Of a DNA stretch of 64,000 nucleotides, positions 1-13,900 are shown piece by piece. The position numbers and the translations under genes are program-made. Each line of letters begins with the position of its first letter. Position 1 is the stretch's first letter. The notes under the pieces were generated by a model, which had not been told where the DNA came from, searched no databases, and saw nothing but the letters and a program-made list of their open reading frames with translations. This stretch comes from Nephrotoma appendiculata (Eukaryota; Arthropoda; Insecta; Diptera; Tipulidae): contig CAMZJQ010000042.1 of assembly GCA_947310385.1 (NCBI GenBank), positions 62,001-126,000 on the forward strand. The letters are read 5' to 3'.

Positions 1-1750
1 ATGTTGATATCATGAATGGAAGTACTATTTTTTGAGTTTTAAATTTTCATACGACACAATCCATTCGTTAGTTCGATTTAGCGTTATGTACAATTTCGAT
101 TAATTTTTCCCATGTAACTTTTTTTTTATCATTCGTAGAGAAATGTCGCATTCTAGAAAAGTTCTTAGAATTTAATTTTCTACAAATCTAGATTCTTTCG
201 AAATTGGTCCAGCCACCAGGAGATGAGTTTCTATTTCGACTATAATAGTTAAGATTTTAGAATTCTCCGCTTTTATTAACCTCAATATCAAGCTGCATTC
301 AAAATTTCATGTTGATATCATGAATGGAAGTACTATTTTTTTGAGTTTTAAATTTTCATACGAAACAATCCATTCGTTAGTTCGATTTAGCGTTGTGTAC
401 AATTTCGATTAATTTTTCCCATGTAACTTTTTTTTATCATTCGTAGAGAAATGTCGCATTCTAGAAAAGTTCTTAGAATTTAATTTTCTACAAATTTAGA
501 TTCTTTCGAAATTGGTCCAGCCACCAGGAGATGAGTTTCTATTTCAACTATAATAGTTAAGATTTTAGAATTCTCCGCTTTTATTAACCTCAATATCAAG
601 CTGCATTCAAAATTTCATGTTGATATCATGAATGGAAGTACTATTTTTTTGAGTTTTAAATTTTCATACGAAACAATCCATTCGTTAGATCGATTTAGCG
701 TTGTGTACAATTTCGATTAATTTTTCCCATGTAACTTTTTTTTATCATTCGTAGAGAAATGTCGCATTCTAGAAAAGTTCTTAGAATTTAATTTTCTACA
801 AATCTAGATTCTTTCGAAATTGGTCCAGCCACCAGGAGATGAGTTTCTATTCCGACTATAATAGTTAAGATTTTAGAATTCTCCGCTTTTATTAACCTCA
901 ATATCAAGCTGCATTCAAAATTTCATGTTGATATCATGAATGGAAGTACTATTTTTTTGAGTTTTAAATTTTCATACGACACAATCCATTCGTTAGTTCG
1001 ATTTAGCGTTATGTACAATTTCGATTAATTTTTCCCATGTAACTTTTTTTTTATCATTCGTAGAGAAATGTCGCATTCTAGAAAAGTTCTTAGAATTTAA
1101 TTTTCTACAAATCTAGATTCTTTCGAAATTGGTCCAGCCACCAGGAGATGAGTTTCTATTCCGACTATAATAGTTAAGATTTTAGAATTCTCCGCTTTTA
1201 TTAACCTCAATATCAAGCTGCATTCATAATTTCATGTTGATATCATGAATGGAAGTACTATTTTTTTTGAGTTTTAAATTTTCATACGACACAATCCATT
1301 CGTTAGTTCGATTTAGCGTTATGTACAATTTCGATTAATTTTTCCCATGTAACTTTTTTTTTATCATTCGTAGAGAAATGTCGCATTCTAGAAAAGTTCT
1401 TAGAATTTAATTTTCTACAAATCTAGATTCTTTCGAAATTGGTCCAGCCACCAGGAGATGAGTTTCTATTCCGACTATAATAGTTAAGATTTTAGAATTC
1501 TCCGCTTTTATTAACCTCAATATCAAGCTGCATTCAAAATTTCATGTTGATATCATGAATGGAAGTACTATTTCTTTGAGTTTTAAATTTTCATACGACA
1601 CAATCCATTCGTTAGTTCGATTTAGCGTTATGTACAATTTCGATTAATTTTTCCCATGTAACTTTTTTTTTATCATTCGTAGAAAAATGTCGCATTCTAG
1701 AAAAGTTCTTAGAATTTAATTTTCTACAAATCTAGATTCTTTCGAAATTG
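1..1750. repeat. HOR block A, first copy
   Basis: A distinctive order of monomer variants: six-T tract in tactattttttgag near 20, caaatttag at 491, tttcaactat near 541, cattcataatt near 1221, an eight-T tract near 1260, and cgtagaaaaatg near 1680. The same order recurs 5.25 kb downstream (17 monomers) and, in part, 9.25 kb downstream. The left edge is cut by the window; the right edge is approximate, since the variant at about 1921 (ttagatcg with gtgtacaac) is not matched in the next copy. Confidence 0.8.
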
Positions 1751-3299
1751 GTCCAGCCACCAGGAGATGAGTTTCTATTTCGACTATAATAGTTAAGATT
1801 TTAGAATTCTCCGCTTTTATTAACCTCAATATCAAGCTGCATTCAAAATTTCATGTTGATATCATGAATGGAAGTACTATTTTTTTGAGTTTTAAATTTT
1901 CATACGAAACAATCCATTCGTTAGATCGATTTAGCGTTGTGTACAACTTCGATTAATTTTTCCCATGTAACTTTTTTTTTATCATTCGTAGAGAAATGTC
2001 GCATTCTAGAAAAGTTCTTAGAATTTAATTTTCTACAAATCTAGATTCTTTCGAAATTGGTCCAGCCACCAGGAGATGAGTTTCTATTCCGACTATAATA
2101 GTTAAGATTTTAGAATTCTCCGCTTTTATTAACCTCAATATCAAGCTGCATTCAAAATTTCATGTTGATATCATGAATGGAAGTACTATTTTTTTGAGTT
2201 TTAAATTTTCATATGACACAATCCATTCGTTAGTTCGATTTAGCGTTATGTACAATTTCGATTAATTTTTCCCATGTTTTTTTTTTTTTTATCATTCGTA
2301 GAGAAATGTCGCATTCTAGAAAAGTTCTTAGAATTTAATTTTCTACAAATCTAGATTCTTTCGAAATTGGTCCAGCCACCAGGAGATGAGTTTCTATTCC
2401 GACTATAATAGTTAAGATTTTAGAATTCTCCGCTTTTATTAACCTCAATATCAAGCTGCATTCAAAATTTCATGTTGATATCATGAATGGAAGTACTATT
2501 TTTTTGAGTTTTAAATTTTCATATGACACAATCCATTCGTTAGTTCGATTTAGCGTTATGTACAATTTCGATTAATTTTTCCCATGTTTTTTTTTTTTAT
2601 CATTCGTAGAGAAATGTCGCATTCTAGAAAAGTTCTTAGAATTTAATTTTCTACAAATCTAGATTCTTTCGAAATTGGTCCAGCCACCAGGAGGTGAGTT
2701 TCTATTCCGAATAAAATAGTTAAGATTTTATAATTCTCCGCTTTTATTAACCTCAATATCAAGCTGCATTCAAAATTTCATGTTGATATCATGAATGGAA
2801 GTACTATTTTTTTGAGTTTTAAATTTTCATACGACACAATCCATTCGTTAGTTCGATTTAGCGTTATGTACAATTTCGATTAATTTTTCCCATGTAACTT
2901 TTTTTTTATCATTCGTAGAGAAATGTCGCATTCTAGAAAAGTTCTTAGAATTTAATTTTCTACAAATCTAGATTCTTTCGAAATTGGTCCAGCCACCAGG
3001 AGATGAGTTTCTATTCCGACTATAATAGTTAAGATTTTAGAATTCTCCGCTTTTATTAACCTCAATATCAAGCTGCATTCAAAATTTCATGTTGATATCA
3101 TGAATGGAAGTACTATTTTTTTGAGTTTTAAATTTTCATATGACACAATCCATTCGTTAGTTCGATTTAGCGTTATGTACAATTTCGATTAATTTTTCCC
3201 ATGTTTTTTTTTTTTTATCATTCGTAGAGAAATGTCGCATTCTAGAAAAGTTCTTAGAATTTAATTTTCTACAAATCTAGATTCTTTCGAAATTGGTCC

Positions 3300-6200
3300 A
3301 GCCACCAGGAGATGATTTTCTATTTCGACTATATAGTTAAGATTTTAGAATTCTCCGCTTTTATTAACCTCAATATCAAGCTGCATTCAAAATTTCATGT
3401 TGATATCATGAATGGAAGTACTATTTTTTTGAGTTTTAAATTTTCATACGAAACAATCCATTCGTTAGATCGATTTAGCGTTGTGTACAATTTCGATTAA
3501 TTTTTCCCATGTAACTTTTTTTTTATCATTCATAGAGAAGTGTCGCATTCTAGAAAAGTTCTTAGAATTTAATTTTCTACAAACCTAGATTCTTTCGAAA
3601 TTGGTCCAGCCACCAGGAGATGAGTTTCTATTTCGACTATAATAGTTAAGATTTTAGAATTCTCCGCTTTTATTAACCTCAATATCAAGCTGCATTCAAA
3701 ATTTCATGTTGATATCATGAATGGAAGTACTATTTTTTTGAGTTTTAAATTTTCATACGACACAATCCATTCGTTAGTTCGATTTAGCGTTATGCACAAT
3801 TTCGATTAATTTTTCCCATGTAACTTTTTTTTATCATTCGTAGAGAAATGTCGCATTCTAGAAAAGTTCTTAGAATTTAATTTTCTACAAATCTAGATTC
3901 TTTCGAAATTGGTTCAGCCACCAGGAGATGAGTTTCTATTCCGACTATAATAGTTAAGATTTTAGAATTCTCCGCTTTTATTAACCTCAATATCAAGCTG
4001 CATTCAAAATTTCATGTTGATATCATGAATGGAAGTACTATTTTTTTGAGTTTTAAATTTTCATATGACACAATCCATTCGTTAGTTCGATTTAGCGTTA
4101 TGTACAATTTCGATTAATTTTTCCCATGTTTTTTTTTTTTTATCATTCGTAGAGAAATGTCGCATTCTAGAAAAGTTCTTAGAATTTAATTTTCTACAAA
4201 TCTAGATTCTTTCGAAATTGGTCCAGCCACCAGGAGATGAGTTTCTATTTCGACTATAATAGTTAAGATTTTAGAATTCTCCGCTTTTATTAACCTCAAT
4301 ATCAAGCTGCATTCAAAATTTCATGTTGATATCATGAATGGAAGTACTATTTTTTTGAGTTTTAAATTTTCATACGAAACAATCCATTCGTTAGATCGAT
4401 TTAGCGTTGTGTACAATTTCGATTAATTTTTCCCATGTAACTTTTTTTTTATCATTCATAGAGAAGTGTCGCATTCTAGAAAAGTTCTTAGAATTTAATT
4501 TTCTACAAACCTAGATTCTTTCGAAATTGGTCCAGCCACCAGGAGATGAGTTTCTATTTCGACTATAATAGTTAAGATTTTAGAATTCTCCGCTTTTATT
4601 AACCTCAATATCAAGCTGCATTCAAAATTTCATGTTGATATCATGAATGGAAGTACTATTTTTTTGAGTTTTAAATTTTCATACGACACAATCCATTCGT
4701 TAGTTCGATTTAGCGTTATGCACATTTTCGATTAATTTTTCCCATGTAACTTTTTTTTTATCATTCGTAGAAAAATGTCGCATTCTAGAAAAGTTCTTAG
4801 AATTTAATTTTCTACAAACCTAGATTCTTTCGAAATTGGTCCAACTACCAGGAGATGAGTTTCTATTCCGACTATAATAGTTAAGATTTTAGAATTCTCC
4901 GCTTTTATTAACCTCAATATCAAGCTGCATTCAAAATTTCATGTTGATATCATGAATGAAAGTACTATTTTTTTGAGTTTTAAATTTTCATACGACACAA
5001 TCCATTCGTTAGTTCGATTTAGCGTTATGTACAATTTCGATTAATTTTTCCCATGTAACTTTTTTTTTATCATTCGTAGAGAAATGTCGCATTCTAGAAA
5101 AGTTCTTACAATTTAATTTTCTACAAATCTAGATTCTTTCGAAATTGGTCCAGCCACCAGGAGATGAGTTTCTATTTCGACTATAATAGTTAAGATTTTA
5201 GAATTCTCCGCTTTTATTAACCTCAATATCAAGCTGCATTCAAAATTTCATGTTGATATCATGAATGGAAGTACTATTTTTTGAGTTTTAAATTTTCATA
5301 CGACACAATCCATTCGTTAGTTCGATTTAGCGTTATGTACAATTTCGATTAATTTTTCCCATGTAACTTTTTTTTTATCATTCGTAGAGAAATGTCGCAT
5401 TCTAGAAAAGTTCTTAGAATTTAATTTTCTACAAATCTAGATTCTTTCGAAATTGGTCCAGCCACCAGGAGATGAGTTTCTATTTCGACTATAATAGTTA
5501 AGATTTTAGAATTCTCCGCTTTTATTAACCTCAATATCAAGCTGCATTCAAAATTTCATGTTGATATCATGAATGGAAGTACTATTTTTTTGAGTTTTAA
5601 ATTTTCATACGAAACAATCCATTCGTTAGTTCGATTTAGCGTTGTGTACAATTTCGATTAATTTTTCCCATGTAACTTTTTTTTATCATTCGTAGAGAAA
5701 TGTCGCATTCTAGAAAAGTTCTTAGAATTTAATTTTCTACAAATTTAGATTCTTTCGAAATTGGTCCAGCCACCAGGAGATGAGTTTCTATTTCAACTAT
5801 AATAGTTAAGATTTTAGAATTCTCCGCTTTTATTAACCTCAATATCAAGCTGCATTCAAAATTTCATGTTGATATCATGAATGGAAGTACTATTTTTTTG
5901 AGTTTTAAATTTTCATACGAAACAATCCATTCGTTAGATCGATTTAGCGTTGTGTACAATTTCGATTAATTTTTCCCATGTAACTTTTTTTTATCATTCG
6001 TAGAGAAATGTCGCATTCTAGAAAAGTTCTTAGAATTTAATTTTCTACAAATCTAGATTCTTTCGAAATTGGTCCAGCCACCAGGAGATGAGTTTCTATT
6101 CCGACTATAATAGTTAAGATTTTAGAATTCTCCGCTTTTATTAACCTCAATATCAAGCTGCATTCAAAATTTCATGTTGATATCATGAATGGAAGTACTA

Positions 6201-8900
6201 TTTTTTTGAGTTTTAAATTTTCATACGACACAATCCATTCGTTAGTTCGATTTAGCGTTATGTACAATTTCGATTAATTTTTCCCATGTAACTTTTTTTT
6301 TATCATTCGTAGAGAAATGTCGCATTCTAGAAAAGTTCTTAGAATTTAATTTTCTACAAATCTAGATTCTTTCGAAATTGGTCCAGCCACCAGGAGATGA
6401 GTTTCTATTCCGACTATAATAGTTAAGATTTTAGAATTCTCCGCTTTTATTAACCTCAATATCAAGCTGCATTCATAATTTCATGTTGATATCATGAATG
6501 GAAGTACTATTTTTTTTGAGTTTTAAATTTTCATACGACACAATCCATTCGTTAGTTCGATTTAGCGTTATGTACAATTTCGATTAATTTTTCCCATGTA
6601 ACTTTTTTTTTATCATTCGTAGAGAAATGTCTAGAAAAGTTCTTAGAATTTAATTTTCTACAAATCTAGATTCTTTCGAAATTGGTCCAGCCACCAGGAG
6701 ATGAGTTTCTATTCCGACTATAATAGTTAAGATTTTAGAATTCTCCGCTTTTATTAACCTCAATATCAAGCTGCATTCAAAATTTCATGTTGATATCATG
6801 AATGGAAGTACTATTTTTTTGAGTTTTAAATTTTCATACGACACAATCCATTCGTTAGTTCGATTTAGCGTTATGTACAATTTCGATTAATTTTTCCCAT
6901 GTAACTTTTTTTTTATCATTCGTAGAAAAATGTCGCATTCTAGAAAAGATCTTAGAATTTAATTTTCTACAAATCTAGATTCTTTCGAAATTGGTCCAGC
7001 CACCAGGAGATGAGTTTCTATTCCGACTATAATAGTTAAGATTTTAGAATTCTCCGCTTTTATTAACCTCAATATCAAGCTGCATTCAAAATTTCATGTT
7101 GATATCATGAATGGAAGTACTATTTTTTTGAGTTTTAAATTTTCATATCGCACAATCCATTCGTTAGTTCGATTTAGCGTTATGTACAATTTCGATTAAT
7201 TTTTCCCATGTAACTTTTTTTTACAATTCGTAGAGAAATGTCGCATTCTAGAAAAGTTCTTAGAATTTAATTTTCTACAAATCTAGATTCTTTCGAAATT
7301 GGTCCAGCCACCAGGAGATGAGTTTCTATTCCGACTATAATAGTTAAGATTTTAGAATTCTCCGCTTTTATTAACCTCAATATCAAGCTGCATTCAAAAT
7401 TTCATGTTGATATCATGAATGGAAGTACTATTTTTTTGAGTTTTAAATTTTCATACGACACAATCCATTCGTTAGTTCGATTTAGCGTTATGTACAATTT
7501 CGATTAATTTTTCCCATGTAACTTTTTTTTATCATTCGTAGAGAAATGTCGCATTCTAGAAAAGTTCTTAGAATTTAATTTTCTACAAATCTAGATTCTT
7601 TCGAAATTGGTCCAGCCACCAGGAGATGAGTTTCTATTTCGACTATAATAGTTAAGATTTTAGAATTCTCCGCTTTTATTAACCTCAATATCAAGCTGCA
7701 TTCAAAATTTCATGTTGATATCATGAATGGAAGTACTATTTTTTTGAGTTTTAAATTTTCATACGAAACAATCCATTCGTTAGATCGATTTAGCGTTGTG
7801 TACAATTTCGATTAATTTTTCCCATGTAACTTTTTTTTTATCATTCATAGAGAAGTGTCGCATTCTAGAAAAGTTCTTAGAATTTAATTTTCTACAAACC
7901 TAGATTCTTTCGAAATTGGTCCAGCCACCAGGAGATGAGTTTCTATTTCGACTATAATAGTTAAGATTTTAGAATTTTCCGCTTTTATTAACCTCAATAT
8001 CAAGCTGCATTCAAAATTTCATGTTGATATCATGAATGGAAGTACTATTTTTTTGAGTTTTAAATTTTCATACGACACAATCCATTCGTTAGTTCGATTT
8101 AGCGTTATGCACAATTTCGATTAATTTTTCCCATGTAACTTTTTTTATCATTCGTAGAGAAATGTCGCATTCTAGAAAAGTTCTTAGAATTTAATTTTCT
8201 ACAAATCTAGATTCTTTCGAAATTGGTTCAGCCACCAGGAGATGAGTTTCTATTCCGACTATAATAGTTAAGATTTTAGAATTCTCCGCTTTTATTAACC
8301 TCAATATCAAGCTGCATTCAAAATTTCATGTTGATATCATGAATGGAAGTACTATTTTTTTGAGTTTTAAATTTTCATACGAAACAATCCATTCGTTAGA
8401 TCGATTTAGCGTTGTGTACAATTTCGATTAATTTTTCCCATGTAACTTTTTTTTATCATTCATAGAGAAGTGTCGCATTCTAGAAAAGTTCTTAGAATTT
8501 AATTTTCTACAAACCTAGATTCTTTCGAAATTGGTCCAGCCACCAGGAGATGAGTTTCTATTTCGACTATAATAGTTAAGATTTTAGAATTCTCCGCTTT
8601 TATTAACCTCAATATCAAGCTGCATTCAAAATTTCATGTTGATATCATGAATGGAAGTACTATTTTTTTGAGTTTTAAATTTTCATACGACACAATCCAT
8701 TCGTTAGTTCGATTTAGCGTTATGCACAATTTCGATTAATTTTTCCCATGTAACTTTTTTTTATCATTCGTAGAGAAATGTCGCATTCTAGAAAAGTTCT
8801 TAGAATTTAATTTTCTACAAATCTAGATTCTTTCGAAATTGGTTCAGCCACCAGGAGATGAGTTTCTATTCCGACTATAATAGTTAAGATTTTAGAATTC
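3300..8900. repeat. Cluster of four 'catagagaagtg' variant monomers
   Basis: The variant catagagaagtg (consensus cgtagagaaatg) starts at 3531, 4457, 7846 and 8461. Each is followed by caaacctagattc and then a monomer with gttatgcac. Three of the four continue into attggttcagcc (near 3910, 8224, 8842). Spacings are 926, 3389 and 615 bases, that is 3, 11 and 2 monomers. This marks several rounds of block duplication nested with the block A duplication. Confidence 0.8.
5250..7000. repeat. HOR block A, second copy
   Basis: Repeats the variant order of the first block: six-T tract near 5275, caaatttag at 5740, tttcaactat near 5791, cattcataatt near 6471, eight-T tract near 6510, cgtagaaaaatg near 6925. 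The offset from block one is about 5250 bases. One monomer here has lost the cgcatt of gaaatgtcgcattctag (near 6630), a private change that postdates the duplication. Confidence 0.8.
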
Positions 8901-9499
8901 TCCGCTTTTATTAACCTCAATATCAAGCTGCATTCAAAATTTCATGTTGATATCATGAATGGAAGTACTATTTTTTTGAGTTTTAAATTTTCATACGACA
9001 CAATCCATTCGTTAGTTCGATTTAGCGTTATGTACAATTTCGATTAATTTTTCCCATGTAACTTTTTTTTTATCATTCGTAGAGAAATGTCGCATTCTAG
9101 AAAAGTTCTTAGAATTTAATTTTCTACAAATCTAGATTCTTTCGAAATTGGTCCAGCCACCAGGAGATGAGTTTCTATTCCGACTATAATAGTTAAGATT
9201 TTAGAATTCTCCGCTTTTATTAACCTCAATATCAAGCTGCATTCAAAATTTCATGTTGATATCATGAATGGAAGTACTATTTTTTTGAGTTTTAAATTTT
9301 CATACGACACAATCCATTCGTTAGTTCGATTTAGCGTTATGCACAATTTCGATTAATTTTTCCCATCTAACTTTTTTTTATCATTCGTAGAGAAATGTCG
9401 CATTCTAGAAAAGTTCTTTGAATTTAATTTTCTACAAATCTAGATTCTTTCGAAATTGGTCCAGCCACCAGGAGATGAGTTTCTATTTCGACTATAATA

Positions 9500-10960
9500 G
9501 TTAAGATTTTAGAATTCTCCGCTTTTATTAACCTCAATATCAAGCTGCATTCAAAATTTCATGTTGATATCATGAATGGAAGTACTATTTTTTTGAGTTT
9601 TAAATTTTCATACGAAACAATCCATTCGTTAGATCGATTTAGCGTTGTGTACAATTTCGATTAATTTTTCCCATGTAACTTTTTTTTATCATTCATAGAG
9701 AAATGTCGCATTCTAGAAAAGTTCTTAGAATTTAATTTTCTACAAATCTAGATTCTTTCGAAATTGGTCCAGTAACCAGGAGATGAGTTTCTATTTCAAC
9801 TATAATAGTTAAGATTTTAGAATTCTCCGCTTTTATTAACCTCAATATCAAGCTGCATTCAAAATTTCATGTTGATATCATGAATGGAAGTACTATTTTT
9901 TTGAGTTTTAAATTTTCATACTAAACAATCCATTCGTTAGATCGATTTAGCGTTGTGTACAATTTCGATTAATTTTTCCCATGTAACTTTTTTTTATCAT
10001 TCGTAGAGAAATGTCGCATTCTAGAAAAGTTCTTAGAATTTAATTTTCTACAAATCTAGATTCTTTCGAAATTGGTCCAGCCACCAGGAGATGAGTTTCT
10101 ATTCCGACTATAATAGTTAAGATTTTAGAATTCTCCGCTTTTATTAACCTCAATATCAAGCTGCATTCAAAATTTCATGTTGATATCATGAATGGAAGTA
10201 CTATTTTTTTGAGTTTTAAATTTTCATACGACACAATCCATTCGTTAGTTCGATTTAGCGTTATGTACAATTTCGATTAATTTTTCCCATGTAACTTTTT
10301 TTTTATCATTCGTAGAGAAATGTCGCATTCTAGAAAAGTTCTTAGAATTTAATTTTCTACAAATCTAGATTCTTTCGAAATTGGTCCAGCCACCAGGAGA
10401 TGAGTTTCTATTCCGACTATAATAGTTAAGATTTTAGAATTCTCCGCTTTTATTAACCTCAATATCAAGCTGCATTCATAATTTCATGTTGATATCATGA
10501 ATGGAAGTACTATTTTTTTTGAGTTTTAAATTTTCATACGACACAATCCATTCGTTAGTTCGATTTAGCGTTATGTAGAATTTCGATTAATTTTTCCCAT
10601 GTAACTTTTTTTTATCATTCGTAGAGAAATGTCGCCTTCTAGAAAAGTTCTTAGAATTTAATTTTCTACAAATCTAGATTCTTTCGAAATTGGTCCAGCC
10701 ACCAGGAGATGAGTTTCTATTCCGACTATAATAGTTAAGATTTTAGAATTCTCCGCTTTTATTAACCTCAATATCAAGCTGCATTCAAAATTTCATGTTG
10801 ATATCATGAATGGAAGTACTATTTTTTTGAGTTTTAAATTTTCATACGACACAATCCATTCGTTAGTTCGATTTAGCGTTATGTACAATTTCGATTAATT
10901 TTTCCCATGTAACTTTTTTTTTATCATTCGTAGAAAAATGTCGCATTCTAGAAAAGTTCT
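9500..10960. repeat. HOR block A, third partial copy
   Basis: Shares tttcaactat (near 9791), the aaacaatcc/ttagatcg/gttgtg monomer (near 9903), cattcataat (near 10473), the eight-T tract (near 10512) and cgtagaaaaatg (near 10922). It lies about 4.0 kb (13 monomers) after the second copy. Private changes include ccagtaaccagg (near 9769), atactaaac (near 9902) and atgtagaat (near 10573). The edges are approximate. Confidence 0.7.
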
Positions 10961-13900
10961 TAGAATTTAAATTTCTACAAATCTAGATTCTTTCGAAATT
11001 GGTCCAGCCACCAGGAGATGAGTTTCTATTCCGACTATAATAGTTAAGATTTTAGAATTCTCCGCTTTTATTAACCTCAATATCAAGCTGCATTCAAAAT
11101 TTCATGTTGATATCATGAATGGAAGTACTATTTTTTTGAGTTTTAAATTTTCATATGACACAATCCATTCGTTAGTTCGATTTAGCGTTATGTACAATTT
11201 CGATTAATTTTTCCCATGTAACTTTTTTTTTATCATTCGTAGAGAAATGTCGCGTTCTAGAAAAGTTCTTAGAATTTAATTTTCTACAAATCTAGATTCT
11301 TTCGAAATTGGTCCAGCCACCAGGAGATGAGTTTCTATTCCGACTATAATAGTTAAGATTTTAGAATTCTGCGCTTTTATTAACCTCAATATCAAGCTGC
11401 ATTCAAAATTTCATGTTGATATCATGAATGGAAGTACTATTTTTTTGAGTTTTAAATTTTCATACGACACAATCCATTCGTTAGTTCGATTTAGCGTTAT
11501 GTACAATTTCGATTAATTTTTCCCATGTAACTTTTTTTTTATCATTCGTAGAGAAATGTCGCATTCTAGAAAAGTTCCTAGAATTTAATTTTCTACAAAT
11601 CTAGATTCTTTCGAAATTGGTCCAGCCACCAGGAGATGAGTTTCTATTCCGACTATAATAGTTAAGATTTTAGAATTCTCCGCTTTTATTAACCTCAATA
11701 TCAAGCTGCATTCAAAATTTCATGTTGATATCATGAATGGAAGTACTATTTTTTTGAGTTTTAAATTTTCATATGACACAATCCATTCGTTAGTTCGATT
11801 TAGCGTTATGTACAATTTCGATTAATTTTTCCCATGTTTTTTTTTTTTATCATTCGTAGAGAAATGTCGCATTCTAGAAAAGTTCTTAGAATTTAATTTT
11901 CTACAAATCTAGATACTTTCAAAATTGGTCCAGCCACCAGGAGATGAGTTTCTATTCCGACTATAATAGTTAAGATTTTAGAATTCTGCGCTTTTATTAA
12001 CCTCAATATCAAGCTGCATTCAAAATTTCATGTTGATATCATGAATGGAAGTACTATTTTTTTGAGTTTTAAATTTTCATACGACACAATCCATTCGTTA
12101 GTTCGATTTAGCGTTATGTACAATTTCGATTAATTTTTCCCATGTAACTTTTTTTTATCATTCGTAGAGAAATGTCGCATTCTAGAAAAGTTCTTAGAAT
12201 TTAATTTTCTACAAATCTAGATTCTTTCGAAATTGGTCCAGCCACCAGGAGATGAGTTTCTATTCCGACTATAATAGTTAAGATTTTAGAATTCTCCGCT
12301 TTTATTAACCTCAATATCAAGCTGCATTCAAAATTTCATGTTGATATCATGAATGGAAGTACTATTTTTTTGAGTTTTAAATTTTCATACGACACAATCC
12401 ATTCGTTAGTTCGATTTAGCGTTATGTACAATTTCGATTAATTTTTCCCATGTAACTTTTTTTTTATCATTCGTAGAGAAATGTCGCAATCTAGAAAAGT
12501 TCTTAGAATTTAATTTTCTACAAATCTAGATACTTTCGAAATTGGTCCAGCCACCAGGAGATGAGTTTCTATTCCGACTATAATAGTTAAGATTTTAGAA
12601 TTCTGCGCTTTTATTAACCTCAATATCAAGCTGCATTCAAAATTTCATGTTGATATCATGAATGGAAGTACTATTTTTTTGAGTTTTAAATTTTCATACG
12701 ACACAATCCATTCGTTAGTTCGATTTAGCGTTATGTACAATTTCGATTAATTTTTCCCATATAACTTTTTTTTTATCATTCGTAGAGAAATGTCGCATTC
12801 TAGAAAAGTTCTTAGAATTTAATTTTCTACAAATCTAGATTCTTTCGAAATTGGTCCAGCCACCAGGAGATGAGTTTCTATTCCGACTATAATAGTTAAA
12901 ATTTTAGAATTCTGCGCTTTTATTAACCTCAATATCAAGCTGCATTCAAAATTTCATGTTGATATCATGAATGGAAGTACTATTTTTTTGAGTTTTAAAT
13001 TTTCATACGACACAATCCATTCGTTAGTTCGATTTAGCGTTATGTAGAATTTCGATTAATTTTTCCCTTGTAACTTTTTTTTTATCATTCATAGAGAAAT
13101 GTCGCATTCTAGAAAAGTTCTTAGAATTTAATTTTCTACAAATCTAGATTCTTTCGAAATTGGTCCAGCCACCAGGAGATGAGTTTCTATTCCGACTATA
13201 ATAGTTAAGATTTTAGAATTCTCCGCTTTTATTAACCTCAATATCAAGCTGCATTCAAAATTTCATGTTGATATCATGAATGGAAGTACTATTTTTTTGA
13301 GTTTTAAATTTTCATACGACACAATCCATTCGTTAGTTCGATTTAGCGTTATGTACAATTTCGATTAATTTTTCCCATGTAACTTTTTTTTTATCATTCG
13401 TAGAAAAATGTCGCATTCTAGAAAAGTTCTTAGAATTTAATTTTCTACAAATCTAGATTCTTTCGAAATTGGTCCAGCCACCAGGAGATGAGTTTCTATT
13501 CCGACTATAATAGTTAAGATTTTAGAATACTCCGCTTTTATTAACCTCAATATCAAGCTGCATTCAAAATTTCATGTTGATATCATGAATGGAAGTACTA
13601 TTTTTTTGAGTTTTAAATTTTCATATGACACAATCCATTCGTTAGTTCGATTTAGCGTTATGTACAATTTCGATTAATTTTTCCCATGTAACTTTTTTTT
13701 ATCATTCGTAGAGAAATGTCGCATTCTAGAAAAGTTCTTAGAATTTAATTTTCTACAAATCTAGATACTTTTAAAATTGGTCCAGCCACCAGGAGATGAG
13801 TTTCTATTCCGACTTTAATAGTTAAGATTTTAGAATTCTCCGCTTTTATTAACCTCAATATCAAGCTGCATTCAAAATTTCATGTTGATATCATGAATGG

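Noticed and set aside
3312..3500. Plus-strand 61-63 codon frames in satellite monomers (also at 15340, 35853 and 48620)
   Set aside because: They are the satellite monomer read in a frame opened by one-base or two-base changes next to the atgag motif. They have no conserved domain and no frame in neighbouring monomers, and are explained by the repeat itself.
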